The position numbers were made by a program, and so were the translations under genes. A stretch of DNA of 64,000 bases from Alentia gelatinosa. Its lineage: Eukaryota > Annelida > Polychaeta > Phyllodocida > Polynoidae. This document shows positions 34,322-45,785 of this stretch, piece after piece (positions within the stretch are counted from its first letter, which is position 1; every line of letters begins with the position of its first letter). The DNA is taken from the NCBI GenBank assembly GCA_950022655.1, contig OX465580.1, forward strand, positions 45,258,028-45,322,027. Reading direction: 5' to 3'. Under the pieces are notes generated by a model. That model saw nothing but the letters and a program-made list of their open reading frames with translations, did not search any database and had not been told where the DNA came from.

Positions 34322-35109
34322 TGTCAGTAAAACTGATGGATACAGAGCAAAATGGCGTTAGCTGGAAATTGTGTTTAGAGTGGATTGTCTGTATAAGGAA
34401 ATGAATGGTCACATGACTTGCTGATGTAAGCAGCTGAGGAGTATACCTCTGCTGCTGCTGCAGAGAAGCAGCACTTGAGTATGAGGTTTAAGATCTAGTA
34501 GAGAACTGAGCAAAGCCACTCCTCACTAGTGGACAGTTTGGGATTAGGCGCCGGAGGCTTCACCCTGCATGGAGTGGAGTCGCCTACTATGAACATTCAC
34601 TGCGTGAAGCCATCATCTCTGTGAGTTGCTTACAGACCGACGTGTGAGTAACTGGCTCTCACTGGAGAGTACACAGAGAGGATACTAAGGACATATAAGA
34701 ACTGAACATGGGATGGACTAACATCAAGAGCTTGAACACAAAGGAATATATTATTAATTATGAGTGAACAATAGGACAAAAGGACAGATCATATGAAATG
34801 AACTACTTACTGGAATCTATTGATTGGACAGTAATGGACACCATATCTAGAAAGACTAACTAAATGGTTTTGTATGATTAGGCTTGATATACTATTCAAT
34901 ACTACCAATATTACATATCTATGAGTGGATTATGATTAAGTCAAGATTTACTAGATCTATGTATCAAATGTCAATGAATGTTATGCAGTTACCATGATTG
35001 TAACCCATGGATTGCTCTCAGGAGATTAAAGCCTATAAACTTTATTATATTGTTCATCCTTAATTCCCTCTGGTTGCAGTGGTGTGAGGTCACCGTGTCC
35101 CTGTGACCA
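34322..35109 (+). repeat. Possible solo LTR
   Basis: The stretch starts with TGTCAG and ends with TGTGACCA. It has an internal layout resembling the Gmr1-like LTR: a GC-richer first third, an AT-rich second half and a CT-rich run near the end. No second copy exists in the window and no target duplication is apparent, so this is a guess from general structure. Confidence 0.25.
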
Positions 35110-35145
35110 TGCTAAGCAAGTGAATCTACCCCATCTTTAACAAAT

Positions 35146-35585
35146 TTAACCCTTTAACCGCCGCACACCAAAATGAATCGGGAATTGTATCGCCGCACCC
35201 CTTACACCTTTCCTATATAATACCCCTGCAGGCTTCTACCAGATGCACCCCTCAAACGCCGGCCCAACCCGTCCATATGCCTCACTCGATCTGTGAATTA
35301 TTTTGGTTTTCTCTGAGTTCTACTCGCAAATCAACATCTCCATGGCACTATATAGACTCAAAACACAGATACATTGTTTTAAAACTGTTTTATTTAATAT
35401 GGAAAATTTCTAACCCTTTCATGCTTAAATTGACTGAGTTTATGATGCCTCAAGGCATCATGCGGCGGTTCACACGGAAATGCCTGGAGGCATCATGCGG
35501 CGGTAGCCATGGGAATGCCTCCAGGCATCATGCGGCGGTTCCCCCGGGAATGCCTGGAGGCATCATGTGGCAGTGAAAGGGTTAA
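35146..35585. mobile_element. TTAA-flanked MITE (piggyBac-like), copy 3
   Basis: TTAA at 35146-35149 and 35582-35585 bracket CCCTTTAACCGCC on the left and the complement of CCCTTTCACTGCC on the right. Four ATGCC-NN-AGGCAT palindromes start at 35444, 35479, 35514 and 35549, an exact 35-base period, next to the right end. The spacer word TGCGGCGGTT is the complement of AACCGCCGCA that follows CCCTTT at the left end. Confidence 0.8.
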
Positions 35586-36102
35586 GTAATATTGATCTGC
35601 AATTGAAGAACAACATCTAGCTACTTAAAGACTAATTAAGTGACATAATTAACACCCCTACACATATTTGATGTGTCGGAGTGTGTCGGAAGCATTCTCT
35701 ATCAGTGTAGACTATGCACCCTGTTGTTTTTCGGCCCCCAAGCTAGCAATTGTCCCGGGACCGTCCGTAAATAATAGCTCATTCACTACATATTGGTCGA
35801 TTCAGTATTACGCAGTGAGGGAGTAGACCTTTGAACATCAATCAATATAGTTTTATTCTTAGAGATTGAATTGTTGATTCTTGTGGTAAAGATAAAGTCA
35901 TCTTTCTAGCGTTTATGATTATGCCTAGATATTTTGTGATCTGTGAAGGAGTTGAAAGTTTTAAAAAGTTTGTTGTGAACCCATGAATAGCGATACATAA
36001 ATAATTTTATGCTAGAAAGTTAAGGTGAAGCAATGGATAAACAAGAGTCCTGCAGGGAATACAAGTGAGTATATCATTTGATCATATAACTAGGTTATAT
36101 AA

Positions 36103-36104
<2 letters not shown>
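35586..36104. other. Intergenic, one TCGGA-word patch
   Basis: At 35670-35725 there is a GTGTCGGAGTGTGTCGGAAG patch resembling the outer part of the MITE at 2.1 kb. Otherwise featureless. Confidence 0.4.

Positions 36105-36159
<55 letters not shown>
36105..36159. repeat. (AT)n microsatellite
   Basis: About 27 perfect AT units. Confidence 0.95.
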
Positions 36160-36165
<6 letters not shown>

Positions 36166-36230
36166 CCGTAAAACCCGCTTATAAGCCAAACCCAGTTATA
36201 AGCCTCACTTCGGCAAAATGCTATAGGCAC

Positions 36231-36375
36231 ACTCCGACACTCCGACACACTCCGACACTCTCCGACACACTCCGACAAAGCCCTTCCGATAGGTCTACGA
36301 TTGAAAAATTTCTTATCGTAGCCCAATCGCAGCATTTTTCGTAGTGTGTCAGGACAGTGGAAGCAGGGTTTTAAA
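36231..36375. repeat. CACTCCGACA tandem and relic MITE end
   Basis: ACTCCGACAC units repeat in tandem to about 36278. Then come TATCGTAGCCCAATCGCAGC and AGTGTGTCAGGACAGTGGAA ending near AGCAGGGTTTTAAAC. This resembles the right end of the 2.1-kb element (AGTGGGTGCGGGGCTTTAAAC), so it may be a decayed family member. Confidence 0.45.
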
Positions 36376-38202
36376 CATGTTTAAATGGCGGTGCCTATTC
36401 GGGAGCATCGCAGAGTATTCTGCTGGGAAAACTGCTCTCAAGTGTGAGATACTCATCAGAAAATTAAAAGAATTTGGAATTAAATCGAAGATACATGTAT
36501 ACGTCTGTGTGCCCCATAAATTTGGTGATTTTTTTTATTAGATTCAGGTGTCTGAAATCAATATTTTCTTAGTTTGACTTGAAGTGCATGAACAAAATAT
36601 GTTATTGTTCTATGTATCGCCATATAAGGGGGTTGTTTCATTTGGCAGAATTCTCAGGCTAAGTATGATTCTGCTAGTGTCTGATTTATTATTGTTAAAT
36701 CATTCTGAAAATAGGTATAAAAACAACACCCAAGATGGCAGTATCTGCTATCATCTGTTCTGATTCCGAACCTAACAGAATTACATTGTTTCTCAAAATA
36801 TTCACTACACCCAACGTTTATTCACCTCAAAGACACCACCTTCCTTCAGGCAGACACTGTGGATAAACATTCTAGAGGTCAAGGTCACAGCTCTTAGTTC
36901 TTCAGCGTCACCAAAGGACACCACCACGGTGTTAAAATCTAAACAGATGAGCCCAGATGCTGTCAGAGTGATGGTTTAGGACTGTGCTCACCATAATTAA
37001 TCAATAATAAGCAAATATACTTGTTGTTGACAGTGTGATACATGTAATCGTCCTGATTGGAGCAGGCCCTTAAGTGGGATTCCTTTTACATCGGTCAGTA
37101 CATGGTTTCCGTAATCGATTATGAGACTTCTCAACAGATCTAACTTCCTTCCATTTCCTCTGCTCTTGCGTTGCGTGTTCCATATTGCTCACTGGTGCGG
37201 ATTATCGACAAAGCAACGTGTGCGTCTACAGATTTCCAGAAATTGTAATCCTTGCTGTTCCATGCATCAAGTATGATGTAACATCGATGGCGGACAAATG
37301 AAAGGCTCGGTCATACTGATAATGGTCATAGATCCTGTGCATACTGACCATATATATGCATCGTGACGTTTTGTGTTTTTGCAGGATTGGTGCCGGAGTT
37401 AGGTGGGCAGGATCTGCTGGTCAATAAGAGGAACGACCGACCACCTCGTACTGACCCTGTCTCACCCCGCAAAGCGCAGTAATTTCTTTCCACCTGCACC
37501 GCGTCCCATGTGACCAGCCGTCATCATCACATGACCGGGTGGGAAAATGTCGTCAGCGATGCACGTGAATGTTCGACAATCAACAGGAACCTAAGATACG
37601 GCTGACAAAGGATTTGGGGGTCATTGTAAGCAGGATCGTGGATGAGGGCTCTTCCCATAGGAGAGTCGTGCGCATAGAGAGAGAGAAGACCACTGCCGAA
37701 TAAACATGAGGCATGCCCTCAAACACTCGACATCGCCCTTTGAACATGCAGATGACGGCCAGAGAATACCCAAGTGCCATGGTTACCACCAGCCTTATTC
37801 GCGGCACGTTATTAACATACGAATCCATTGAATCAACCTCAAGGTTTGCATGACAAGAGCAATCACAAATAAAGCAGCAACCTTCATGTAGCAACCTACA
37901 TTGGCCGCCGGAGCACCTCTGTCATGAGTTCCCACACACCCCTCCTAAGTCGGATTCTGAAGGAGCTCTCAGCATGCTATATATATCGGTGAAGATTCTC
38001 ACCCCTACTGGCTAGGGGTGAACCTTGCTTTGGCGTCCAGACAGTGTTTTATCAATAATTGTCATAATAATTTCCAGAATCTTCCGATTTCAAATCTGCC
38101 AGGTGCAACGCTGAATTATTTGGGCTACTCCAGTTATGAGCGTTTCTAGATAAAAAGTTTAAAAAGCATTTTTCTATAAAGAAATAAATATAGTAAGGAT
38201 TA
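36376..38202. other. Intergenic; one unassigned minus-strand frame
   Basis: The minus-strand frame at 37580-37894 (104 codons) contains a hydrophobic stretch (VVTMALGYSLAVICMF) and several Cys but matches nothing I recognise. Splice sites could not be established. Nothing else was seen. Confidence 0.3.
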
Positions 38203-38884
38203 CATTTTTTTTTTTTTTTTTTATCAAATTTTATTCAGGGTAGGAAATACATATGTAGATCTCCAGACTCGGCCGGAGCCGTTCTGCCGTCTGGTCCCTC
38301 TGAGGGTTAGCAAGAAACACAAAGTGGTATACAGGTGGGTAACATCTAGGTAGTTAGGCATACAGATGGAAATCAGTCACTCATGGGATCTAGTGGGGAA
38401 ACAAAGCAGAGGGGATTCCGTTCAAAGTATAATGAGATGAAATGTGACATAGAGACACGTCGGTATAAGCAAGGTTATCATACACTAGTTATCAGACCAT
38501 GTCATAAGCAGTAAACCGATTAACAAATCGGGACAGTCAGTAATAATAATAATAGTTGAGTTGGCCTGGATTTAGGTAATAATAATAATAATACTAGGAC
38601 CTGAGATAATAGCTTGGGCCGAGCAACATACCTGAACATCTATTATCAGACCAGCCCACTAGACCTTATCAGCATTATAGTACCTGGCAGTATACCGTCT
38701 AAGTCACAACTAGTTGCAGTCACAATCTAGTAAGTGATGGCAAATAGTAATATATCAGGAACAAAGCAGGACAATAAGAACAGCAGGGGGTCACCTGTTG
38801 CAGTCACAATCAGAGTGAGTAGGAGGTATAGATACAAGTTAGGTGAAATAACCTGGAAGAGTTAGACTGTGGGTCTAATTTAGG
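38203..38884 (-). mobile_element. 3' untranslated region and poly(A) of a non-LTR retrotransposon
   Basis: On the minus strand the element ends in a run of about 19 A (plus-strand T run at about 38204-38222), which marks target-primed insertion. The untranslated part contains two (AAT)n tracts near 38545 and 38577. It follows the RT C-terminus on the same strand. Confidence 0.75.
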
Positions 38885-39533
38885 TTAGAAAGCACTCAGG
38901 GTAATTTAATTTTAGTACTAGTTTAAAACGTTTCAGGCTGGTTATGGTTGTGTACACTTCTTTCAGACGATTCCAGCGCGAGATTGCTCAGTAATAGAAA
39001 CTATTATTAAAGACAGCGTTCTTCGGCTGGGGGAGAGTTAATCTGATCCCTTGCATACCTCTAGTGGGTAACTGACGGTTATCAACAATGAGTACATCTT
39101 TAGACAAAGTGTAAGCGAAGTAAAGCAGGTGGATGTCTCTACGGTCGGTGAGATATTTTATTTTGCTTAGATCGTGCATCTGATCGGTGTTGAGTCTAGG
39201 GTTTTCCTGTAGTTTAACTCCGTATGCTAATCTTAGGATTTTGTTCTGAGTCTTTTGGAGAATTGAGGACCGAAGTTGTGTGTTGTTGTCAAAAACGAAG
39301 TCAGCATAGTCAAGATATGGTAAGATAGTTGATTTGTAAATTTTGAGCGTAGTTGGGGTATCGATGAATTTACGGATTTTTGAGAGAAGGTAGATTTTAT
39401 AAACAGTTTTATTAGTAATATTTCTTAGGTGGTCATGGTAATTTAGCTTACGATCAATTAATAAACCAAGGTAATTAAAGCTGGAAACATGCTCGATTTT
39501 CGAGTTATTTATGGAGAGATCAACACAGGGTTA
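38885..39533 (-). pseudogene. Non-LTR retrotransposon RT, C-terminal part
   Basis: Minus-strand translation reads from DLSINNSKIEHVSSFNYLGL (palm end) through NITNKTVYKIYLLSKIRKFI, ILPYLDYADFVFDNN, the LQKTQNKILRLAYG helix, LTDRRDIHLLYFAYTLS and LPTRGMQGIRLTLPQPK. After one stop at 38988 it continues to RWNRLKEVYTTIT. This is the normal C-terminus of a CR1/L2-like RT. The endonuclease and the catalytic part of RT are absent. Directly upstream in the same frame, after a single TAA, is an SGNH-hydrolase segment, so a deletion joined the two. Confidence 0.8.
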
Positions 39534-39736
39534 ATGCGAAGTGATGCTCCAGAAGTATTTCTTGGAATATCGGTCAATCGTGTCAGCAACTTGGAGGTTT
39601 GCATCTTCGTCTAGGTGGCAGCCATCGTACAGAGCAGTGTAGCGATGGGTGACACGATTTTTCCCCATGCTCTTGTGGAATGGGGAGGCGATCCAGGGGG
39701 TGGAGTAGCCATGTTCATAGTTCAATGTTGATATTA
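39531..39736 (-). pseudogene. SGNH-hydrolase ORF, 3' part
   Basis: Encodes STPWIASPFHKSMGKNRVTH followed by RYTALYDGCHLDEDA and a run to TAA at 39531. The DGCHL block corresponds to the last catalytic Asp-His pair of SGNH esterases (usually DGxHL). It is the continuation of the reading frame at 40836-41401, from which it is separated by a 1.1-kb TIR element. Confidence 0.7.
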
Positions 39737-40835
39737 GGTCGAAAATCACGAAATTGCAGCAACTACCCAAAAAATCAAATCTGAGAGGATCATTAATTCC
39801 TTTTGCAAATATCATCTCTATATATTGAAAGACTCTTGTGCCAAATTGGGAACGCTAACTAGCATAAATAGCATTAGCACAAGGCTAATATGAAACAAAA
39901 AACGTCACGTTACGACCCCCCCCCCCCCCTGAGATTGGTTGCTATGGAAACAATTTTTGTTCTTATCATTATATGAAACAGCTTCACAATATGTATGAAT
40001 AAAAACATAACTAGATAATGGATTTCTTTTGTTTTTTTGTTTTCCCTGGCCTTATATCCATGGGGGGTCATAACGTGACGGGGGTCGTAACGTGACGGGG
40101 GTCGTAACGTGACGCAAAAATATGTAGTGGCTGATAACTTTTTTCCTATTGAAGATAGAGATTCAATTCTTTCGCCATGTTGTAGGTATATATCCACCCA
40201 ACACAGGAACACTATATCTACCTTTTTCCTGACCCCAAGTGACTCACTGTGGGTAGTAACGCGACGGTGTCGTAACGTGACGGTGTCGTAACGTGACGGT
40301 GTCGTAACGTGACGAAAAAATATGTAGGGGCTGATAACTTTTTTTCTGGTAAAGATAGAGACTTAATTTTTTCGCCATATTGTAGGTATATATCGACCCT
40401 TTAATACCACAAAAAAGTTGTTACTAATATTAAAGGGAACTTAAGTTATTAATGGATTAGAGGGTGTCGTAACGTGACTGCCTAAACTACACCAAAATGG
40501 CACAAATTGAGATCAGCATGAAAAAAGCCATGTAGGCCTATCTTTTTATAGTGGGAAGATACATATATGTGAGTAATTAAAAACTGTGAATACTATTTGA
40601 TTCTACCTCTTTTTAATTTTATTTTATGCATGATTTCATGCCGGTGTCGTAACGTGACGCCCTCACGTTTTTGGCCATAATTTGTCTAAATATTTTAGTT
40701 ATGTGGTATTTATGGTTCTAGACTCTGCCTCACAATGCCCTAGATGCATGGAAACCATTTAAACAATTCCCCAAAAAGGACTTTTAGAAATATTCGAAAT
40801 ATAGCCTAGTTGCTGCAATTTCGTGATTTTCGACC
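39737..40835. mobile_element. 1.1-kb TIR transposon (non-autonomous) inserted in the SGNH ORF
   Basis: The first 29 bases (39737-39765, starting GGTCGAAAATCACGAAATTG) are the exact inverted complement of the last 29 (40807-40835). The SGNH reading frame resumes on either side. Inside are at least nine copies of CGTAACGTGACG or its complement and a 97-bp segment repeated at about 40104 and 40304. A C run (39917-39929) follows the inverted copy near the left. No target duplication is certain (flanks ATATTA and ATATGG), so the superfamily is open. No transposase. Confidence 0.8.
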
Positions 40836-41401
40836 ATATGGCGGTTTGTTAGGGTGATGGCTTCGTTGAGTATAGACTGTTGGAGATGTGGAGCGAAGGG
40901 CGGGGTACCACTATCTCCAGGGCAGGGGGGACGCGTTTGGGTGCCAGTTTTTTTCAAATTAAATACGTTTAGATTCATGCCAATTATGGGTAGAAAAAGA
41001 ATACTTTTTCCAGTGGTGACCAGAATGTTTGCATGTACAAGTTTGGCACGGTCAAGGAAAGTAGTTGCAATGTCTGTGGGGTTGTTTGCAATGGTGAAGA
41101 TGTGTTTGGTTATGGAATTACGGTAAGTAAGATCACAGATCCCAGCGTAGGTGTATACAATGTCAGGAAGTAGGTTATTAGTCAACTGAGTAATAGGTTC
41201 AACTAGGTCTTTAATACCTTTCCCTGAGTATGAAAAGACATTGTATAAGATATCATTTGAATTGGGCAAGGCAGGAGCAAGTTTGAAGCCACAAGAGTCT
41301 GCAACAATTAGTATAGACATGGTTGGTAGAAAGAAAGGGGGGCTGTCAGGCAGTGTGTTGCAGTCACAATCGCACCGCTTTGGGCCCAAAACAAGGAACA
41401 A
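40836..41401 (-). pseudogene. SGNH-hydrolase ORF of a non-LTR retrotransposon, 5' part
   Basis: From an ATG near 41321 the protein starts MSILIVADSCGFKLAPALPN; ADSCG occupies the place of the GDS nucleophile block of SGNH/GDSL esterases. GICDLTYRN corresponds to the GxND block (here Cys-Asp). A LPIIGMNLNVFNLKKTGTQ segment follows, and the ORF is split at 40835 by a TIR element. Esterase-type ORF1 proteins occur in several CR1-like non-LTR elements, where they are thought to bind lipid or assist the RNP. About 190 codons are seen here and 65 more beyond the insert. An extra N-terminal stretch with three Cys (41330-41401) may or may not be part of it. Confidence 0.65.
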
Positions 41402-42114
41402 AGTACTTGTACAGTGAGCAAAATCCTAAGTTTGTCAGCCTAGTAGAAGGTAAGTTACAGGGTGAAATCACGTTCCCGCGTCCAGCACACGTCCGCACCT
41501 CTCTACTCCATTCAGTATTTGTTTTCATTGTTTAAGGAACCTATCAATATTGACCCCAATCATACATTCTGTGTAGTTCACATTTGTTTTATCTTTAATC
41601 AAGGTTTTCCGGGCAATGACCTATTTAAAACGAATAATTAGGTCATATAGTAGAATTACATGAAATAGATAGCTTTGAAAAAATAAGATAAGGAATCAAA
41701 TAAGAAAATAACATAAAATATTCGCAAGTCACCTGGATGTCCCAGTTAGCTTGTTCCCCTAGATATATAAATGTTTTTTGCAATATCTCAATAAATGAAT
41801 GAGTTGCAATATCAACTTGTTTTTATTTGTTTATTAAGTTTATCAATATTCCCAATTGTGATAAAATCATTGGGACGTAGTGGGTTAAAAACAAAACCTG
41901 GTTGAAATCTTGACCTCTGATGTCACTCCCGTATGCTGGAATGCATTTTGAATGGGTAGGTGCAGTTCGCTACAGTGACAGTGCGATGGTCAGTCAACAA
42001 ATAGGGAGAAAAGTAAATTGAGGCATCCAGAATGATTGTTTCATGAGTTGCAGTGATAAACTTGCTATTTAAAGGTCGTTTAGAGGGGATATGATAACAC
42101 CAATACCTGATTCA
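41402..42114. other. Intergenic, nothing identified
   Basis: May include the 5' end of the SGNH element. Otherwise AT-rich without signals. Confidence 0.4.
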
Positions 42115-42199
42115 TTTTAATCTTGGTGACCGGATGCGAAGACTGGAGTTTATCCGGAGCCAAAACTCCAGTCGTCGCATACGGTCGCCAAGATTAAAA
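42115..42199. mobile_element. Foldback element with 37-bp arms
   Basis: The left arm 42115-42151 and right arm 42163-42199 are inverted complements with few mismatches (TTTTAATCTTGGTGACCGGA pairs with CGGTCGCCAAGATTAAAA). The 11-base spacer is ATCCGGAGCCA. The arms are unlike those of the other foldback families. Confidence 0.75.
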
Positions 42200-43980
42200 C
42201 TCAGGGGTTGCTTTTTTTCTGGATCCAGACTGTAAACGAAATCTCACTGGAATATAAGTCAATTGGAGAACTCGTACATGTGTGTGTAATTGAATTCCAT
42301 TTCAGCTAGATCATAGGAAATTTGAGTTCATCATATACACTGTAATTCGCTTGACACTTCAGTATGACTGCTATTGTCTGAATTCATAGTCTCGGGAACG
42401 TTTTGCATGCACATCAACGCTGGCAGGTGAGTTAAGTCTAATGGAGGTTTGTGAACATGACACATCTAGGTCAGCGCTGTTGAAATGCGTTAAAAGATAT
42501 AAAATGATAAAATGAGACTCTCCGATCATTGAACTCAATAGGAATTGTAAAACTCAGATTTTGGAATACCGCATTATTTCATCAGATATGGGAACATAAT
42601 TTATTTCTAGATTCATATTCTCTCTCTACCAAAAACAGCGTGTCTACATCATGAATAGGTTTAAATAAGAACCAAAATGGGACTACGTTTTATATTCTAA
42701 ATGTGGCATTGCTTTGGTTTCATTCTTTATGACATTATTGGATGTACGCACCATTGAATCAATCCCAACTGAAACATGAAGGTTGTAGACCTCAGTCGAA
42801 AAATCATACTTGACATTAATATATGCCTTTATACGCCACTTACCACTGTGAAGCCAGTGGATGGTACTAAACCTTCATGATTTTCTGATCTTGCCGAGGT
42901 TCTCCGTGATTACATAATGGCTTACGTCACGGATAATGTCTTGTTTTTGTCTACAGCGTTTCTTCATGCACATGCAGCCAAACTGCTGTATACGGCCAAT
43001 GTAAATGAAATCCCAAACAATTCTTTCGCATGGGAATTATTCTAAAAGCCAAGAGAATCATTTTCTCAAAGCTTAGTGTGGTCGATGGCGCCTTCTAGAT
43101 AAGCTTCGCTTTTCTGGTCAAGCACCATATCCGTTGCTCGGGCTGAACAACTAAGAAGGATAATTGTTTCGAAACTTATTTCACATATATGAGAAACCGG
43201 ACGGAAACCAAAAACCCTTTAGAAGATGATGGAACAACAAAAAATCTTTGTGTAAATAGAAATTCGAAACGATATCCGCCTATCATTGAAGTGACCTCTC
43301 AATTCCGAGAGGAAAATCTGCAGCTGGGAGGGGGGGGGGGGCAGAGTGGGTTACAAAACTCCCCTGAGCAATAGGTCACGGCCCCCAAGTGTAGTCTCCG
43401 CTTGCCCCAGACATAAAATAATGACGTTATCGCACTACCGAACAACTTTGGGAATTCCCAATAAACATTGATGCCTACAGATAAACCGCTACTTTTTTCT
43501 CTCGAGGCAATTAACTTTTGTACAAATAAAACTGTAATCGTTTGGCTGGCACTTTAACGTTGTTGCAGGTTTGCCTGTGGGAGTTAAGGGAGGGAGGATT
43601 GAGGTTTTTGAATCGAAAGTTTAGTATTTCTTCTCGTATTTCCACACAGGACGAATTTCTAAAAAAAGATGGTAGGATACCGTCCTCGGGGGAATCGACT
43701 TCATCCTATGTCCCCCCTCAATAGGCTATTTTTCACTGTCCGATTATTCAGCACTGATCTGCAGTCCACGGAGCGATAGTTTTGGTACAAAGACAATATA
43801 GTGAATGGGTTGGTGCTACGTCCTTGCCTCGATTCTGTTCATAAAAGGAATGTTGTGATAATATTTTCTTACCCATGGGTTACGAAATCCCCTTTGAGAA
43901 TGTATGGGGCCCTGGTAAATTATTATCCATTGTTGATTAGTGGCCGGGTAAGAAATACAACAATTGGACGGTCGGCACAT
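42200..43980. other. Intergenic, nothing identified
   Basis: A G run lies at about 43328-43340. The frames are short and without motifs. Confidence 0.4.
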
Positions 43981-44095
43981 AAGGCCAGGCCTCCACTGTG
44001 CTCCCAATGCGTTCCGATATGCCCTACGATGTACCTCCCGATAGAAATTACAAGATCACCTATCAACGGGGCAGTTGATCACATTTTTCTTTCCT
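43981..44095. mobile_element. MITE fragment, TCGTAG family
   Basis: TAAGGCCAGGCCTCCACTGT is a decayed form of the family's left end, followed by TTCCGATATGCCCTACGATG, AAGATCACCTATCAACGGGG and CAGTTGATCACATTTTT. The right end is absent. Confidence 0.5.
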
Positions 44096-44109
44096 GTTTG
44101 TCAATATAG

Positions 44110-45010
44110 GAAAACTCTTTGCTGCGTTTGAGTGCAAGGTTGAGGGTGTGTGCTTGCCTTCTTTCGGTAAGAGTATTTATGTATTTATGTATTCCTTATG
44201 TAGCATCATGGTGTTTGCTCGCATGGGAAGTTTCAGGCAGACTTTTAATGCTCGATTCTGGATGGTTTGGATTTTGTCTAGAAGATATCTAGGACTATTT
44301 TGGATGAATATGTCCCCATACTCGAGTATTGGGAGTTCTTTTGACTTATATCATAGTCGATTGTTTGTTTGTTAGATATTTACTTATTTGTGCAAGCATA
44401 TACGTTTTAACCCTTGCTCGCTTAATTATATTATTTAGGTGCTATTCAAAGGTTAGATTTTTGTCCAGAATGACCCCTAGATATTTATTGTATACTGTGT
44501 TCTATTTGTTATGTAATACTTTAGCCATTTTGTTGTGGAGTGTAGTCCATAGTCTTAAATTGTTTATGATAATATGGTGGTCTATTGTATCAAATGCTTT
44601 TGCATAGTCAATGAACGTTGCTATTGTTATTGTCTTTTCGTCCATATCATAAGATATGTCATCAGTGAACTCTGAGATGGTGGTTATAGTTGATCTGTTT
44701 GGTAGGAAACCGCCTTGGTGTTGTGTTAATATCGTATTGTCAGTTAGGTGTGATAGGATATGGTTGTGGATTAATTTTTCCATTAGTTTCCCGGGTAAAG
44801 GTAGTTCTGATATAGGCCTGAGGTCCGGGGTTAACTGTTGGGTGAGTATCAGGAAACTATCTCTAAGGACTTTACTCGATATGTTATCAATTGCTGATGT
44901 TTATGTATATTTATTTTCCTAACCAGTATAATGACTTCTTCCTCTGTTATTTCAATTTTTTTAGCTGCGTATGGGGAGATCAGTGGACACTGGCCATAAG
45001 TGCCTAGTTT
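44110..45010 (-). pseudogene. Non-LTR retrotransposon RT relic with catalytic block deleted
   Basis: In minus-strand order: EEEVIILVRKINIHK (linker), PISELPLPGK in broken frames, then the frame at 44502-44783 with MEKLIHNHILSHLTDNTILT, QHQGGFLPNRSTITT and the first catalytic block TFIDYAKAFDTIDHHII. The sequence then jumps directly to NKYLGVILDKNLTFE, HLNNIIKRARVKTYMLAQIS and a C-terminal end at about 44110. The YADD catalytic region between KVLHNK and NKYLGV is missing. Several stops and shifts are present. Confidence 0.75.
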
Positions 45011-45785
45011 ATTAGTTCCAGGGTGCTGTTCCTTTGCCGTTATTTTATGTTAAGTCATATTTATCTCATAATCTATGTCTAAGGCCCTGAATGATAGATC
45101 TAATAGAAAAACTCAGAAGAATGATATATATTATGTGCACTTTATTTGGTATTAATTTCCACGTTGGGCATTAGGTTCCCTTTTCGTGATAAGTATTTCA
45201 TCTGACAAATCCCTACCCTTTTTTATATGTTGACATTTATACCAAGCAAAGCCAGGTTCAATAAAGAAGTTCGCCCGGAAGTACTAATTTCAAAATTAAG
45301 GTAATCCTAATAAAGAAACACACTTTATTGCGTTTGGACAACAACAGGAAAACTACACAAAATACTATCATAAAACAGTATAGGGTCAGTCGAGTTTTGG
45401 TGCGTTCACTTTCTGATAGAGGTCGCAGGTCGCTGCGTTATGGCTCGGGAGGGCCGGTGCACGCAAGTGCCATGCATTCGCCCAGATTATTTAACTCAGC
45501 TTGTATTTAATGTCGATCCTGCTGCAGGCATCAGGTCACTCGCTGTTATCTCTCTGAAAAGACTGGACACTTGCGGCCTAACGCAGGTAGTAAGTTTTTG
45601 CGAACCCTCTCAGTGGTTAAGCACTGAAAATACATGCCAACCTATATAATTGCATAGATCACCATAAGGTTGGGTTAAATACCCAAACATTGTTGGCAAA
45701 TGGACATAATGAAAAATAAGTTCACCCAAGAGAGATGGGAAGAAAAATTTTAGGGTGGGTGGGAGGTAAGTTTGAAATGCTCCAG
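45011..45785. other. Intergenic, nothing identified
   Basis: Short frames only. Part may be more decayed non-LTR sequence. Confidence 0.35.

Noticed and set aside
36105..36159. (AT)n tract as an origin or regulatory site
   Set aside because: A plain microsatellite with nothing else to support a function.
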